Assembly (NCBI RefSeq): GCF_050487225.1
Contig: NZ_JBKQGY010000003.1
Location: 124,001 to 188,000, forward strand
DNA: 64,000 nucleotides
From: Paenalcaligenes sp050487225
GTDB lineage: Bacteria > Pseudomonadota > Gammaproteobacteria > Burkholderiales > Burkholderiaceae_B
Direction of reading: 5' to 3'
A program made the position numbers and the translations under genes. Positions 25,988-35,145 of this stretch are shown in pieces. A model generated the notes under the pieces. The model was not told the DNA's origin and did no database searches. It saw nothing but the letters and a program-made list of their open reading frames with translations. Position 1 is the first letter of the stretch. Each line of letters starts with the position of its first letter.

Positions 25988-28900
25988 TTAATTCTTCAAC
26001 ATTTTTTTTGCTACAAACGTATACGCAACTGGCACCACGAAAAGCGTCAATAACGTACCGAATGTTAACCCGCCTACCAACACCCAACCAATCTGGTGTC
26101 TACTTTCTGCACCCGCGCCTGTCGCAAATGCCAGCGGAAGCACGCCTAGCACCATCGCGCCGGTGGTCATCAGAATAGGACGCAAGCGCAACTCAGAGGC
26201 TCTCACCACGGCTGCGTATAGCCCTACGCCTTGTACCCGTAACTGGGTAGCAAACTCTACTATCAAAATACCATGTTTGGTAATCAATCCCACTAGGGTA
26301 ATGAGGCCAATCTGGCTATAGATAGATAAGGTTCCACCACTTAGCCATAGTGCCAATAATGCCCCTGTCATGGACAAGGGCACCGACAACATGATCACAA
26401 ACGGGTTACGCCAACTTTCAAACTGCGCGGCCATCACCAAATAGATGAACATCAATGCCATCGCAAAAATAAAGTACATGCTGCCAGACGAATCCCTGAA
26501 CTCGCGTGACTGCCCGTCCAAGTCGGTTTGTACGCTATCTGGCAATACCTCTGCCGCTACCTTCTGCATGTGATCTAACACCTCGCCCAGTGCATAGCCT
26601 GGTGCCACACCTGCCTCAATAATCACAGCACGCAAACGGTTAAAGTGATTCAGCGACTGCGGCGATACGCTTTCTCGTATGCTTAAAAAGCTATCCAGCG
26701 GTGCCATACTGCCATCTTCAGCGCGCACATAAATATCCAAAATATCATTAGGACGTGTGCGATCTGGCTTATCTACCTGCACGATGACATCGTACTGCTC
26801 GCCATCGGTTTCATACCGCGTGACCTGTCGCCCGCCAATTAGGCTTTCTAGCGTACGACCTACCACATCCACTTTCACACCACTGTCAGACAGTTTGTCA
26901 CGATCCAGTTCTACACGAAGCTCTGGTGTATTCAAGCGCAAGTCTAGATCCAAGTTCTGCAAACCCGGATAGCTCTCTAGCGCTTTCATGAAGTCTCTGG
27001 CAATCGCATCCAACTCTACATACGGTGCTTGCCCCATGATCACAAACTGCACAGGCTTAGACGTAGCACGCTGCCCCAATGATGCTGGGTTACTTGGAAA
27101 AGCACGCGCACCACTTAAGGCCTTGAACTTGGGGTGCAATTGATTGGTGATTTGTTGCTGACTACGATCACGTTCTTCCCATGGAGCCAAACGCAAAATA
27201 GCAAACGAATCTGTTACCGTGGGGAAGCCAATAATGGTTTGAATACCCTGCATTTCTGGCAACTCACGGTACATGCCTTCTACTGCCAATACGTTGCGTA
27301 GCGTGTAGTCCAACGTCGCCCCATCTGGGGAGGTCACCATGCCAAAGATGACGCCTCGGTCCTCAATAGGGGCCAATTCACTTTTAATGATGGTAAATAA
27401 CCAGCCACTAGACAGTGCTACCACCAAGCCCATCACAATCACTCCCGTGCGATAACGCAGCGCTTTCAGCAGCAGCTTGCGATAGCGGCGGGTTAAGCCA
27501 TTTAACCAATCCTCAATCAGTTGGTATAAACGACCAGGGTTGCCTGTAGGCGCTTTCAGCAGGCGAGAACACATCATGGGCGTTAAGGTCAGTGCCACAA
27601 ACCCCGACACCCCGACACCCCCGGCTAGGGTTAAGGCAAACTCAATAAATAATCGCCCAGTACGACCGGTTGCAAACGCTAACGGCGCAAACACCGCTAC
27701 CAGCGTTAAGGTCATGGCAATCACCGCACCGCCAATTTCCTTAATACCAATAAACGAAGCCTCTATGCTGGATTTGCCTTCTTCTATGTGCCTATAGACG
27801 TTTTCTAGCACCACAATCGCATCATCCACCACCAGACCAATCGCCAGCACCATCGCCAGTAAGGTCAACGTATTGATGGAAAAACCAAAGGCGTACATCA
27901 GGCCCAGCGCACCAATCAGCGACACAGGAATGGTCACAATAGGAATCAAACTAGCGCGCACGTTACGCAGGAAGAAGAAGATCACCAACACCACGAGGGC
28001 GATCGCTTCCAAAATGGTGCTGTACACCGAAGCGATAGAGCGCTCAATGAAAATAGAGCTGTCGTAAGACACCAGCAACTGCATTTCACCAGGCAAGTTG
28101 GTATTGATAACTTCCAGTTCTGACTGCACAGCACGTGACAAATCCAACGGGTTAGCCGTGGATTGCTTGGTCACACCAATGGTCAAACTATTCTGACCGT
28201 TAAAACGTGCCAATACGCGTTCTTCTGCAGGGGCAATACGCACCTCGGCCATATCCCCCAATCGAATAGGGAAGCCTTGGGCGCGCGACACGATAATCTG
28301 CTTAAACTCGTCTACGGTCTGTAAGTCCGTAGACGACACCACCGTGAACTCTCTGTCGTTGGACTCAATACGCCCAGCAGGAATCAACACGTTCTGGCTG
28401 CGCAATGCATCTTCTATATCTTGTACCGTTAGCCCATAACCCGCTAACCGTGCTCTATCCACAAAAATACGCATGGATGGCAAGCGCTCACCAAACACAC
28501 GCACTTCGGCAGCGCCCGGCAACACGGACAAACGAGGTTTAATAAAACGGTTGATGTAATCCGAGGCTTCAATGGGTGATAACGTACCCATATCCACACC
28601 CACATACACAATAGGGGTGGAGTCGGCCTCAACTTTATTAATGATGGGCTCATCGGCCTCATCGGGTAAGAAACGGCGAGCGCGTGACACCTTATCGCGC
28701 ACATCAGCCGCTGCCGCATCAGGGTCGCGGTTCAAATCAAACTTAATGTTGATGTGGCTGCGTTCAGAGCGGCTACGTGAGGTCATCACGTCTACCCCCT
28801 CAATACCCGATAACTGATCTTCTAGCGGCTTAGTAATCTGTGATTCTATAACCTCGGGCGATGCCCCTTTATACGTGGTGGATACAGACACCACAGGCTC

Positions 28901-29023
28901 ATCAATCGCGGGGTACTCACGTACGGTCAACCTATCGTAGGAAATCAAGCCTACTAAAATGATCAACAGCGATAAAACCGTAGCAAAAACTGGCCTGCGT
29001 ATACAAACATCAGAAAGCAACAT
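25988..29023 (-). CDS. RND efflux permease (HAE1 family)
   Basis: Proton-driven inner-membrane pump of 1,011 residues, full length for the family. It begins MLLSDVCIRRPVFATVLSLL and contains YPAIDEPVVSVSTTYKGASP, the TM4 proton-relay segment GLVVDDAIVVLENVYRHIEE, and PLSMTGALLALWLSGGTLSI near the C terminus. It resembles the simpler AcrB-like pumps paired with a short adaptor. It follows the adaptor gene by 24 bp. No outer-membrane factor is encoded nearby, so it would borrow a TolC-like channel. Drug specificity cannot be inferred. Confidence 0.93.
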   Translation of the reverse strand: MLLSDVCIRRPVFATVLSLLIILVGLISYDRLTVREYPAIDEPVVSVSTTYKGASPEVIESQITKPLEDQLSGIEGVDVMTSRSRSERSHINIKFDLNRDPDAAAADVRDKVSRARRFLPDEADEPIINKVEADSTPIVYVGVDMGTLSPIEASDYINRFIKPRLSVLPGAAEVRVFGERLPSMRIFVDRARLAGYGLTVQDIEDALRSQNVLIPAGRIESNDREFTVVSSTDLQTVDEFKQIIVSRAQGFPIRLGDMAEVRIAPAEERVLARFNGQNSLTIGVTKQSTANPLDLSRAVQSELEVINTNLPGEMQLLVSYDSSIFIERSIASVYSTILEAIALVVLVIFFFLRNVRASLIPIVTIPVSLIGALGLMYAFGFSINTLTLLAMVLAIGLVVDDAIVVLENVYRHIEEGKSSIEASFIGIKEIGGAVIAMTLTLVAVFAPLAFATGRTGRLFIEFALTLAGGVGVSGFVALTLTPMMCSRLLKAPTGNPGRLYQLIEDWLNGLTRRYRKLLLKALRYRTGVIVMGLVVALSSGWLFTIIKSELAPIEDRGVIFGMVTSPDGATLDYTLRNVLAVEGMYRELPEMQGIQTIIGFPTVTDSFAILRLAPWEERDRSQQQITNQLHPKFKALSGARAFPSNPASLGQRATSKPVQFVIMGQAPYVELDAIARDFMKALESYPGLQNLDLDLRLNTPELRVELDRDKLSDSGVKVDVVGRTLESLIGGRQVTRYETDGEQYDVIVQVDKPDRTRPNDILDIYVRAEDGSMAPLDSFLSIRESVSPQSLNHFNRLRAVIIEAGVAPGYALGEVLDHMQKVAAEVLPDSVQTDLDGQSREFRDSSGSMYFIFAMALMFIYLVMAAQFESWRNPFVIMLSVPLSMTGALLALWLSGGTLSIYSQIGLITLVGLITKHGILIVEFATQLRVQGVGLYAAVVRASELRLRPILMTTGAMVLGVLPLAFATGAGAESRHQIGWVLVGGLTFGTLLTLFVVPVAYTFVAKKMLKN

Positions 29024-29047
29024 GGTAGCGGTTTCCTGGAAGCGTTC

Positions 29048-30136
29048 TTAAGGCTGTTGAATCAGAACGGAAGTGCCATCAACGAGCTTTTGCACGCCGG
29101 ACACCACCACGACTTCACCAGGCGCAACGCCTTGTACCTCTACCCATCCGGCTTCACGCGACCCTACTTTCACTTCGGTACGCTGAGCAATACCCTCTAC
29201 CACCAGAAATACATACTGTGCTTCACCTGCTGGCTGAATAGCGCTTTCAGGCACCATCACCACCGAATCTGTGCCCAATTGCAAGGTCACGCGCGCAAAC
29301 AGCCCAGGACGCAACAATAAAGACTCGTTAGGCAAACGGGCGCGTAACCAGATAGAACGCCCTGCGGCGTCTACCACTGGGTTAATCGCTGTGACTTGGC
29401 CGTCATATTCTTCTTTAGGGAAAGCATCCACGCGTGCCGTCACTAACGTACCAGGAACCACACGCGACAAATATTGCTCTGGAATACGGAAATCAATTTC
29501 CAGCATATCTACAGCTTCTAGCAACAGCAATTCGCTGCCAGGGCTTACGTAGTCACCTACCGAAATATTCTTTAATCCTGCTAAACCCGAAAACGGCGCC
29601 AAAATGACCGTTTTATCCAATTGCGCTTGGGCCAAGGCGACTGCTGCTTGGGCAACCTGCAACTGACTGGACGACTCATCACGCGCTTGCGAACTGATAA
29701 AACCTTGTTCACTTAAGCGTCTGGAGCGCTGATATTGGCTACTGGCTAAACTCAGTTTGGCTTTAGCTTCCGACAACTGCGCTTGCGCAATGCTGTCATC
29801 TAAACGCACTAAGATTTGGCCGCGCTCTATAGGCTGGCCTTCTTCAAAAGCGATGTCTTTAATCGTGCCGGTGATTTCGGCCCGCAACGCTACCGAATCG
29901 CGTGCCTTCAACGAGCCCACAGCACTCAGCGAGCGCTGTAACTCGTGGAACTGGGCATCTGCCACTTGTACGCCTACCCGTTCAGTGACCACCATTTCGG
30001 TAGCTTCTACCAACTTGGCATTACTGGGTTGCCTGATGTTGGCATCTTTAACCAATAGTTTGGCACCGCCGTACACCAATCCAACCCCTACTATCAGGAT
30101 GGCAAGAATTCCCCAGATCACCCACTTTTTTTTCAT
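29048..30136 (-). CDS. RND efflux periplasmic adaptor (membrane fusion protein)
   Basis: Couples the adjacent RND permease to an outer-membrane channel. The 362 residues have a single N-terminal membrane anchor (about 5-24), lipoyl half-motifs (RAEITGTIKDIAFEEGQPIE near 84 and TVILAPFSGLAGLKNISVGD near 178) and a short helical hairpin. Beta-barrel (DFRIPEQYLSRVVPGTLV) and C-terminal domains follow. Its ATG immediately follows the rnhA TAA with no spacer, which implies coupling to rnhA translation. Confidence 0.93.
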   Translation of the reverse strand: MKKKWVIWGILAILIVGVGLVYGGAKLLVKDANIRQPSNAKLVEATEMVVTERVGVQVADAQFHELQRSLSAVGSLKARDSVALRAEITGTIKDIAFEEGQPIERGQILVRLDDSIAQAQLSEAKAKLSLASSQYQRSRRLSEQGFISSQARDESSSQLQVAQAAVALAQAQLDKTVILAPFSGLAGLKNISVGDYVSPGSELLLLEAVDMLEIDFRIPEQYLSRVVPGTLVTARVDAFPKEEYDGQVTAINPVVDAAGRSIWLRARLPNESLLLRPGLFARVTLQLGTDSVVMVPESAIQPAGEAQYVFLVVEGIAQRTEVKVGSREAGWVEVQGVAPGEVVVVSGVQKLVDGTSVLIQQP

Positions 30137-30592
30137 TTACGCCTCATTATGCTGTCGCATGCTGTCTACCCCCATGTTTGCCAACACGTCTGCTCGCTCG
30201 TTACCTGCATCACCAGCGTGCCCACGCACCCACTGCCATTGCAAGGTGTGTTGCTGCGCCAAGCTATCTAGTTCCTGCCACAAGTCTGCATTTTTAACAG
30301 GTTTTTTGTCCGCTGTACGCCACCCGCGAGCTTTCCATCCTGACATCCATTCCAGCATGCCTTTTTGTACATACTGCGAATCAGTATGTACTGTCACATT
30401 ACAGGGGCGCTTCAACAACTCTAAGGCCCGTATCACGGCCAGAAGTTCCATACGGTTGTTGGTGGTATCTTCTTCACCACCAAAAATTTCTTTTTGGTGA
30501 GGGCCATAACGTAGCAATGCGCCCCACCCACCTAACCCGGGGTTTCCTTTGCATGCACCGTCTGTCCAGATATTGACCACTTTTCGTTCCAT
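30137..30592 (-). CDS. rnhA: Ribonuclease HI
   Basis: Degrades the RNA strand of RNA:DNA hybrids. The 151 residues retain the catalytic set Asp11 (IWTDGACKGNPG), Glu49 (NNRMELLAVIRAL), Asp71 (VHTDSQYVQKG) and Asp135 (GNERADVLANM), with His125 in WVRGHAG. It lies 11 bp after the methyltransferase gene. The RND adaptor starts at the next base after its stop, an unusual downstream partner. Confidence 0.97.
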   Translation of the reverse strand: MERKVVNIWTDGACKGNPGLGGWGALLRYGPHQKEIFGGEEDTTNNRMELLAVIRALELLKRPCNVTVHTDSQYVQKGMLEWMSGWKARGWRTADKKPVKNADLWQELDSLAQQHTLQWQWVRGHAGDAGNERADVLANMGVDSMRQHNEA

Positions 30593-30603
30593 GAGCTACT
30601 ACT

Positions 30604-31353
30604 TCACATATTGGCATCCCGGCGCGCAGCAGCGACTGCACGGGATTTAAATTTAGGGGGCACCTGAGTCCATTTCAGCCCCACCAACTTGGCGGCATTC
30701 ACACGCTTAATCGCCTCTACCACATAGACAGCACCACTAAGCGGCCAACCACGCAATGCTAATTTATCCATAAATGCCCAGCGGCGTAACCACTGCTTGC
30801 TTTGGCAATACGGCATATATACACCCTGACTCGCCTGCGTCACGTCAAACGACAGCAACTCTAGCCAATCTTCTAGACGAGCCTGCGACACATACTGTGC
30901 GGGAGCCACTGGCAACTGTGATTCTAAACCGGGGATACGGTCGCGCAACCCCCACAAACTATAGGGGTTCAGCCCTGCAAATACCGCTTTGCCCTCTGGG
31001 CGCAAGACCCGCTCTACCTCTCGCAAAATCTGGTGTGGCTGATACGAACACTCCAACACATGGGGCAGCACCATCAGATCCACACTCTCTGATTCAAAGG
31101 GTAACTGTTCTGGCACACAGATCACTAAACCTTTGCGTACAATGTCCACGTCCTGAGAGTCCACCGTACAAAATTTGTTAGCGATACGATTCGCTCGTAG
31201 TAAGTCCCAATGAGGCAAACCAATTTGTATGGCATGATACCCGAATGTGTTGCCTACCAGTGCATTGACTTGCCTATGCATCCAGGCTCGAGCATGACGT
31301 CCTGGTACCGTATGCTGCCACTGCATCAGTTGTTCGGTTCGGGCCTGTTCCAT
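30604..31353 (-). CDS. Class I SAM-dependent methyltransferase-like protein
   Basis: Methyltransferase-11-type protein of 249 residues, usually found upstream of rnhA in betaproteobacteria. The SAM site is weak: the motif I position reads GYHAIQIGLPHWDLL, lacking the usual GxGxG. Later motifs are clear (LPFESESVDLMVLPHVLECS and ILREVERVLRPEGKAVFAGL). Either the fold binds SAM atypically or catalysis is lost; substrate unknown. It is divergent from gloB with only 20 bp between starts, so the promoters must overlap both genes. Confidence 0.8.
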   Translation of the reverse strand: MEQARTEQLMQWQHTVPGRHARAWMHRQVNALVGNTFGYHAIQIGLPHWDLLRANRIANKFCTVDSQDVDIVRKGLVICVPEQLPFESESVDLMVLPHVLECSYQPHQILREVERVLRPEGKAVFAGLNPYSLWGLRDRIPGLESQLPVAPAQYVSQARLEDWLELLSFDVTQASQGVYMPYCQSKQWLRRWAFMDKLALRGWPLSGAVYVVEAIKRVNAAKLVGLKWTQVPPKFKSRAVAAARRDANM

Positions 31354-31373
31354 TGTTTTGATCGTCCTAGACT

Positions 31374-32189
31374 ATGATGAATGTGCTAGCTTCCTTTGCT
31401 ACTACCGGCTATTCGCTCACGCCACTTCCTGCCTTCAATGATAACTATATATGGTTACTTGAATATGCCGGACATGCTCTAGCTGTAGATCCGGGTGAGG
31501 CTGAGCCAGTGTTGCTCGCCTTGCAACAACGCAATCTAGTGCTTAGCGCTATTTTGATCACACATCATCATGGTGATCACACGGGTGGCATCAATGACTT
31601 ATTACGTTATGCGCCCGATGCAGTGGTCTATGGCCCCGCCAGTGAGCGCATTCCTTCCCGCAACGTAGCCGTCAAACAAGACGACCAACTACACATCCCC
31701 GATCTAAAGCTTACCTGTACTGTGGTAGATATACCCGGTCATACGGCAGGCCATGTGGCGTATTACAGCATACCCGAAGGCTGTCCCCCTCTGCTTTTTT
31801 GCGGAGATACAATTTTTTCCATGGGTTGTGGACGATTGTTTGAGGGAACCCCTGCCCAAATGGTGTCATCTCTGGGTAAACTTACGTCTTTACCGCCCGA
31901 TACGTTAATTTGCTGTGCACATGAGTACACCTTATCTAACGCTAGATGGGCCTTAACCGTTGAACCTGATAATCCGGCTTTATTGGCACGGTACGAAGAG
32001 GCTCTGCAGCAACGCGCAGACAACTTGCCTACCGTTCCCACCTCGTTGCAAACAGAACTAGCCACTAATCCGTTTCTGCGCATTCGCGAACCAGACGTTG
32101 TACATGCTGCCACCGCTCGCGCTCAAACCCCACTGGCTACATCTGTAGATGTTTTTGCCTGTTTACGCGAATGGAAAAATCAAGCCTGA
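31374..32189 (+). CDS. gloB: Hydroxyacylglutathione hydrolase (glyoxalase II)
   Basis: Hydrolyses S-lactoylglutathione to lactate and glutathione, the second step of methylglyoxal detoxification. The 271 residues begin with the substrate loop PLPAFNDNYIWLLEY and carry the binuclear metal site ILITHHHGDHTGG, with further ligands in GHTAGHVAYY, FCGDTIFSMGCGRLFEGTP and CCAHEYTLSNARWAL. There are two consecutive ATG codons at the start. The stop overlaps the mltD frame by 19 bp if the longer mltD start is used. Confidence 0.95.
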   Translation: MMNVLASFATTGYSLTPLPAFNDNYIWLLEYAGHALAVDPGEAEPVLLALQQRNLVLSAILITHHHGDHTGGINDLLRYAPDAVVYGPASERIPSRNVAVKQDDQLHIPDLKLTCTVVDIPGHTAGHVAYYSIPEGCPPLLFCGDTIFSMGCGRLFEGTPAQMVSSLGKLTSLPPDTLICCAHEYTLSNARWALTVEPDNPALLARYEEALQQRADNLPTVPTSLQTELATNPFLRIREPDVVHAATARAQTPLATSVDVFACLREWKNQA

Positions 32190-33547
32190 CTCTGCCCATG
32201 AGAATAATTCGTCTATTTACCGTATGTATGCTGATGGTGCTTGCTGGTTGCGCAAGCCAACAGCAACGACACGTGCAAACAAATGATGGTCCAATCATTG
32301 CCGCTGATACATCGCGCACTATTGACCTCACCCACCCACCACGCGACATGTGGGATCGCATTCGTAGGGGCTACTCCATCCCCAACCTAAACAGCGATCT
32401 AGTGGATTACTGGACTGACTACTACGCGTCTCGTCCACAATCGTTATTGGTGATGAGCCAACGCGCCAGCAAATACCTCTTCCACATTGTGGATGAAATT
32501 GAAGCGCGTGGCCTGCCTACAGAATTAGCGCTGCTACCGTTTGTAGAAAGTGCCTATAACCCGGACGCTTACTCGCGCGCGCATGCCTCGGGCTTGTGGC
32601 AGTTCATTCCTAGCACAGGCAAGTACTACAACCTAGAGCAAAACTGGTGGATGGATCAACGTCGTGATCCTATTGCTTCTACCGATGCCGCGCTGACCTA
32701 TCTTAGCTATCTGTACGAATTCCAAGGCGACTGGTATTTGGCTTTGGCGTCTTATAACTGGGGTGAAGGCTCTGTAAAACGTGCAATCGCTCGCAATGAA
32801 GGCCAAAACCTACCGGGTGACTACCAATCACTCACCATGCCAGAAGAAACGCGCAACTACTTACCTAAGTTGCAAGCGCTGAAAAACATCATCACTGATC
32901 CTAAGCGTTACGGTATTACGCTTCCCCCCATCAGCAATGAACCCTATTTCACCTCGGTGCCACGTAACGGTGATATAGACATGACGGTTGCCGCACAATT
33001 GGCAGAGATGAGCGTAGATGAACTACGCATGCTGAATCCTGCGCATAATCGCCCAGTCATCCCAGCGACCAACACAACATTGCTGCTGCCCACCGAGAAA
33101 GTAGAAACCTTCAAACGCAACTTAGCGTCATATACTGGCAAACTCAGTAACTGGAAGGTATACCAACCTCAACGTGGCGAATCGTTTGCTTCCATTGCCA
33201 AGAATCACGGTATTTCAGTGGCCGAACTACGCTCTTTGAATGGCCTCAATGCCAAACAAACCGTTGCTAACAGCCAGTTATTACTGCCTATTGATGCCGC
33301 TGATGCGCGTATCACCATGACGGCTCAAGGCGCACCTGTCACTGCCCAAGCTACCTTGGCAGCACAGGCTCAACAACCCCGTGCCGCAGCAAGCCGTGCA
33401 GTGGCTCGTAACTACCGCGTACGAAAAGGCGATACACTCTTCGCCATTGCTCGTAAATACAACACTTCTGTTTCAGAGCTGAAAAAACTGAATAAACTAC
33501 GCAACAACAATATACAGCCAGGTACACAGCTACGCGTACCGTCTTGA
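32171..33547 (+). CDS. mltD: Membrane-bound lytic murein transglycosylase D with LysM repeats
   Basis: Cleaves peptidoglycan glycan strands to make room for synthesis or secretion. A lipoprotein signal ends in VLAGC. The SLT domain (about 90-250) carries the catalytic glutamate in LPFVESAYNPDAYSRAHASG, followed by LWQFIPSTGKYYNL. Two clear LysM repeats (GESFASIAKNHGISVAELRS and KGDTLFAIARKYNTSVSELK) and a third degenerate one bind peptidoglycan. The start could be the ATG at 32171, overlapping gloB, or the one at 32198, which gives a more compact signal; neither has a strong ribosome site. Confidence 0.93.
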   Translation: MEKSSLTLPMRIIRLFTVCMLMVLAGCASQQQRHVQTNDGPIIAADTSRTIDLTHPPRDMWDRIRRGYSIPNLNSDLVDYWTDYYASRPQSLLVMSQRASKYLFHIVDEIEARGLPTELALLPFVESAYNPDAYSRAHASGLWQFIPSTGKYYNLEQNWWMDQRRDPIASTDAALTYLSYLYEFQGDWYLALASYNWGEGSVKRAIARNEGQNLPGDYQSLTMPEETRNYLPKLQALKNIITDPKRYGITLPPISNEPYFTSVPRNGDIDMTVAAQLAEMSVDELRMLNPAHNRPVIPATNTTLLLPTEKVETFKRNLASYTGKLSNWKVYQPQRGESFASIAKNHGISVAELRSLNGLNAKQTVANSQLLLPIDAADARITMTAQGAPVTAQATLAAQAQQPRAAASRAVARNYRVRKGDTLFAIARKYNTSVSELKKLNKLRNNNIQPGTQLRVPS

Positions 33548-33602
33548 GTCGCGTTCTGGTAAATTGGCACGTTATTTTTTAGAGAAGAAAGGACTATTCA
33601 GC

Positions 33603-34388
33603 ATGGGTTTCCTCACCGGCAAACGCATTCTTATCACCGGCGTAATTTCCAATCGCTCCATTGCTTATGGCATCGCCCAGGCCTGTCATCAGCAAGGTGC
33701 AGAAATTGCTCTTACTTATGTGGGCGAGCGTTTTAAAGAGCGTGTGGAAGAATTCGCCAGCGAATTAGGCAGCAACATCGTTATCCCTCTGGATGTGGCT
33801 GAAGATCAGCAAATTGACGATGCCATCGCCACTCTGGGTACCCACTGGGACGGTTTGGATGGTCTGGTGCACTCTATTGGTTTTGCTCCACGCGAAGCCA
33901 TTGCAGGTGACTTCTTAGAAGGTTTGTCTCGTGAAGCATTCAAAATTGCTCACGATATTTCCTCCTACAGCTTCCCTGCATTGGCCAAAGCTGCTTTGCC
34001 TTTGATGGAAGGTAGACAAGGTTCCGTACTGACGCTGACCTACTTGGGCGCTGAACGTGCTGTACCTAACTACAACACCATGGGTCTGGCTAAAGCTTCT
34101 TTGGAAGCTAGCGTACGTTACTTGGCGGCGGCATTGGGCCCACGTGGTATTCGTGCTAACGGTATTTCTGCTGGTCCAATCAAAACATTGGCAGCAAGCG
34201 GTATCAAAGACTTCTCTATGTTGTTGAAATACGTAGAAAGCGTGACACCTATTCGCCGTAACGTAACCATCGAAGACGTTGGTAACGTAGCTGCGTTTAT
34301 GTTGTCTGACCTAGCTGCTGGTATTACTGGCGAGATCACTCACGTTGATGGTGGTTTCTCGTGTGTAGCTGCAGGTATGGTGGAATAA
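33603..34388 (+). CDS. fabI: Enoyl-[acyl-carrier-protein] reductase FabI
   Basis: Reduces enoyl-ACP in the last step of each fatty-acid elongation cycle; the target of triclosan. The 261 residues follow the FabI pattern: LTGKRILITGVISNRSIAYG (NADH site), SIGFAPREAIAG, then Tyr147, Tyr157 and Lys164 in the Y-x6-K active site (NYNTMGLAKASLEA). The ATG at 33603 has AAAGGA upstream and gives standard length; a frame from 33564 is an unneeded extension. A GC-rich terminator lies about 60 bp past the stop. Confidence 0.97.
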   Translation: MGFLTGKRILITGVISNRSIAYGIAQACHQQGAEIALTYVGERFKERVEEFASELGSNIVIPLDVAEDQQIDDAIATLGTHWDGLDGLVHSIGFAPREAIAGDFLEGLSREAFKIAHDISSYSFPALAKAALPLMEGRQGSVLTLTYLGAERAVPNYNTMGLAKASLEASVRYLAAALGPRGIRANGISAGPIKTLAASGIKDFSMLLKYVESVTPIRRNVTIEDVGNVAAFMLSDLAAGITGEITHVDGGFSCVAAGMVE

Positions 34389-34446
34389 GGTTACTAGCCT
34401 ATTCCTCACTTACTGCCTGATGCAGGCTTAGGTGAAGACCACTGAT

Positions 34447-34478
34447 AAACCCCTGGCTTTTGCTGGGGGTTTGTTGTT
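34447..34478 (+). terminator. Rho-independent terminator of fabI
   Basis: AAACCCC and GGGGTTT pair around a 12-base loop and a short T-rich tail follows. It sits about 60 bp after the fabI stop, before the repeat region. Confidence 0.7.
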
Positions 34479-34521
34479 TGTGGCGGTTTTAGTTATTTGG
34501 GTTAGCAACTTGACGGCTGTG

Positions 34522-35009
34522 TTCATCGCACGCGCCGGGGAACTGCAGGAATACTTTTTGTGATTTGTACACCAAATCAAAAAAGTTTCCTCTCCGTCCC
34601 CCCGATTGGTCTGAGTGCCGGTAGGTTTACTGCCCATTCTTTAGCAGCCAATTTTGCTACTTGTCGGTCTGTAACTGCTACAGATATTCCACTTGCTGGA
34701 CTACTGCAGAAGAACCCACGCACCCTCAACGGCTACCAAACTAAAAACCGTGGTGAGCGTGTTGATGCTGCATTCATCGTACATGCCGGGGAACTGCAGG
34801 CATACTTTTTGTGATTTGTACACCAAATCAAAAAAGTTTCCTCTCCGTCCCCCTGGTTGGTCTGAATGCCGGTAGGTTTACTGCCCCTTCTTCAGCAGCC
34901 ATTTTGCTACTCGTCGGTCTGTAACTGCGACAGATATTGCACAGACGAGACTACAGCAGAAGAACCCACGCACCCTCAACTGCTACCGAACTAAAAACCG
35001 TGGCAAGCG
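34522..35009. repeat. Direct tandem duplication of a ~240-bp noncoding unit (251-bp period)
   Basis: Copy A runs about 34522-34759 and copy B 34773-35009, both from TTCATCG to AACCGTGG and about 90 percent alike by eye, with one 1-bp indel. Each carries an AT-rich hairpin (34553-34586 and 34804-34837: ACTTTTTGTGATTTG against CAAATCAAAAAAGT). A truncated third start appears at about 35116-35128 (TTCATCGCACATG). The 757-bp gap between convergent fabI and the GST gene contains nothing else that I can recognise. Confidence 0.85.
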
Positions 35010-35027
35010 ACGGAGGGAAAACGGAGG

Positions 35028-35068
35028 AAAGTATTTTTTTATTTGGTGGTCAAATTAAAAAATACTTT
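35028..35068. repeat. Long AT-rich inverted repeat at the end of the duplicated region
   Basis: Arms of 18 bp (35028-35045 and 35051-35068) match at all but one position around a 5-base loop. With the flanking GACGGAGG and GGAGGAAAG motifs it mirrors the hairpin plus TTTCCTCTCCGTC at the left end of copy B. This is reminiscent of terminal inverted repeats of a small non-autonomous element. It could also terminate transcription from both sides. Confidence 0.7.
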
Positions 35069-35145
35069 TCGCAGTGCTAGCTACTGCAGCCAATGGTGAA
35101 GGTGTTGGTGCTGCATTCATCGCACATGTAAGGCTTACCCCCTCC

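Noticed and set aside
29757..30500. 247-codon plus-strand frame opposite the RND adaptor and rnhA
   Set aside because: It is antisense to two well-conserved genes; a shadow frame.
34560..34814. 84-codon open frame inside the duplicated noncoding region
   Set aside because: It begins in a hairpin, has no ribosome site, and copy B's equivalent frame is broken, so it behaves as noncoding repeat.
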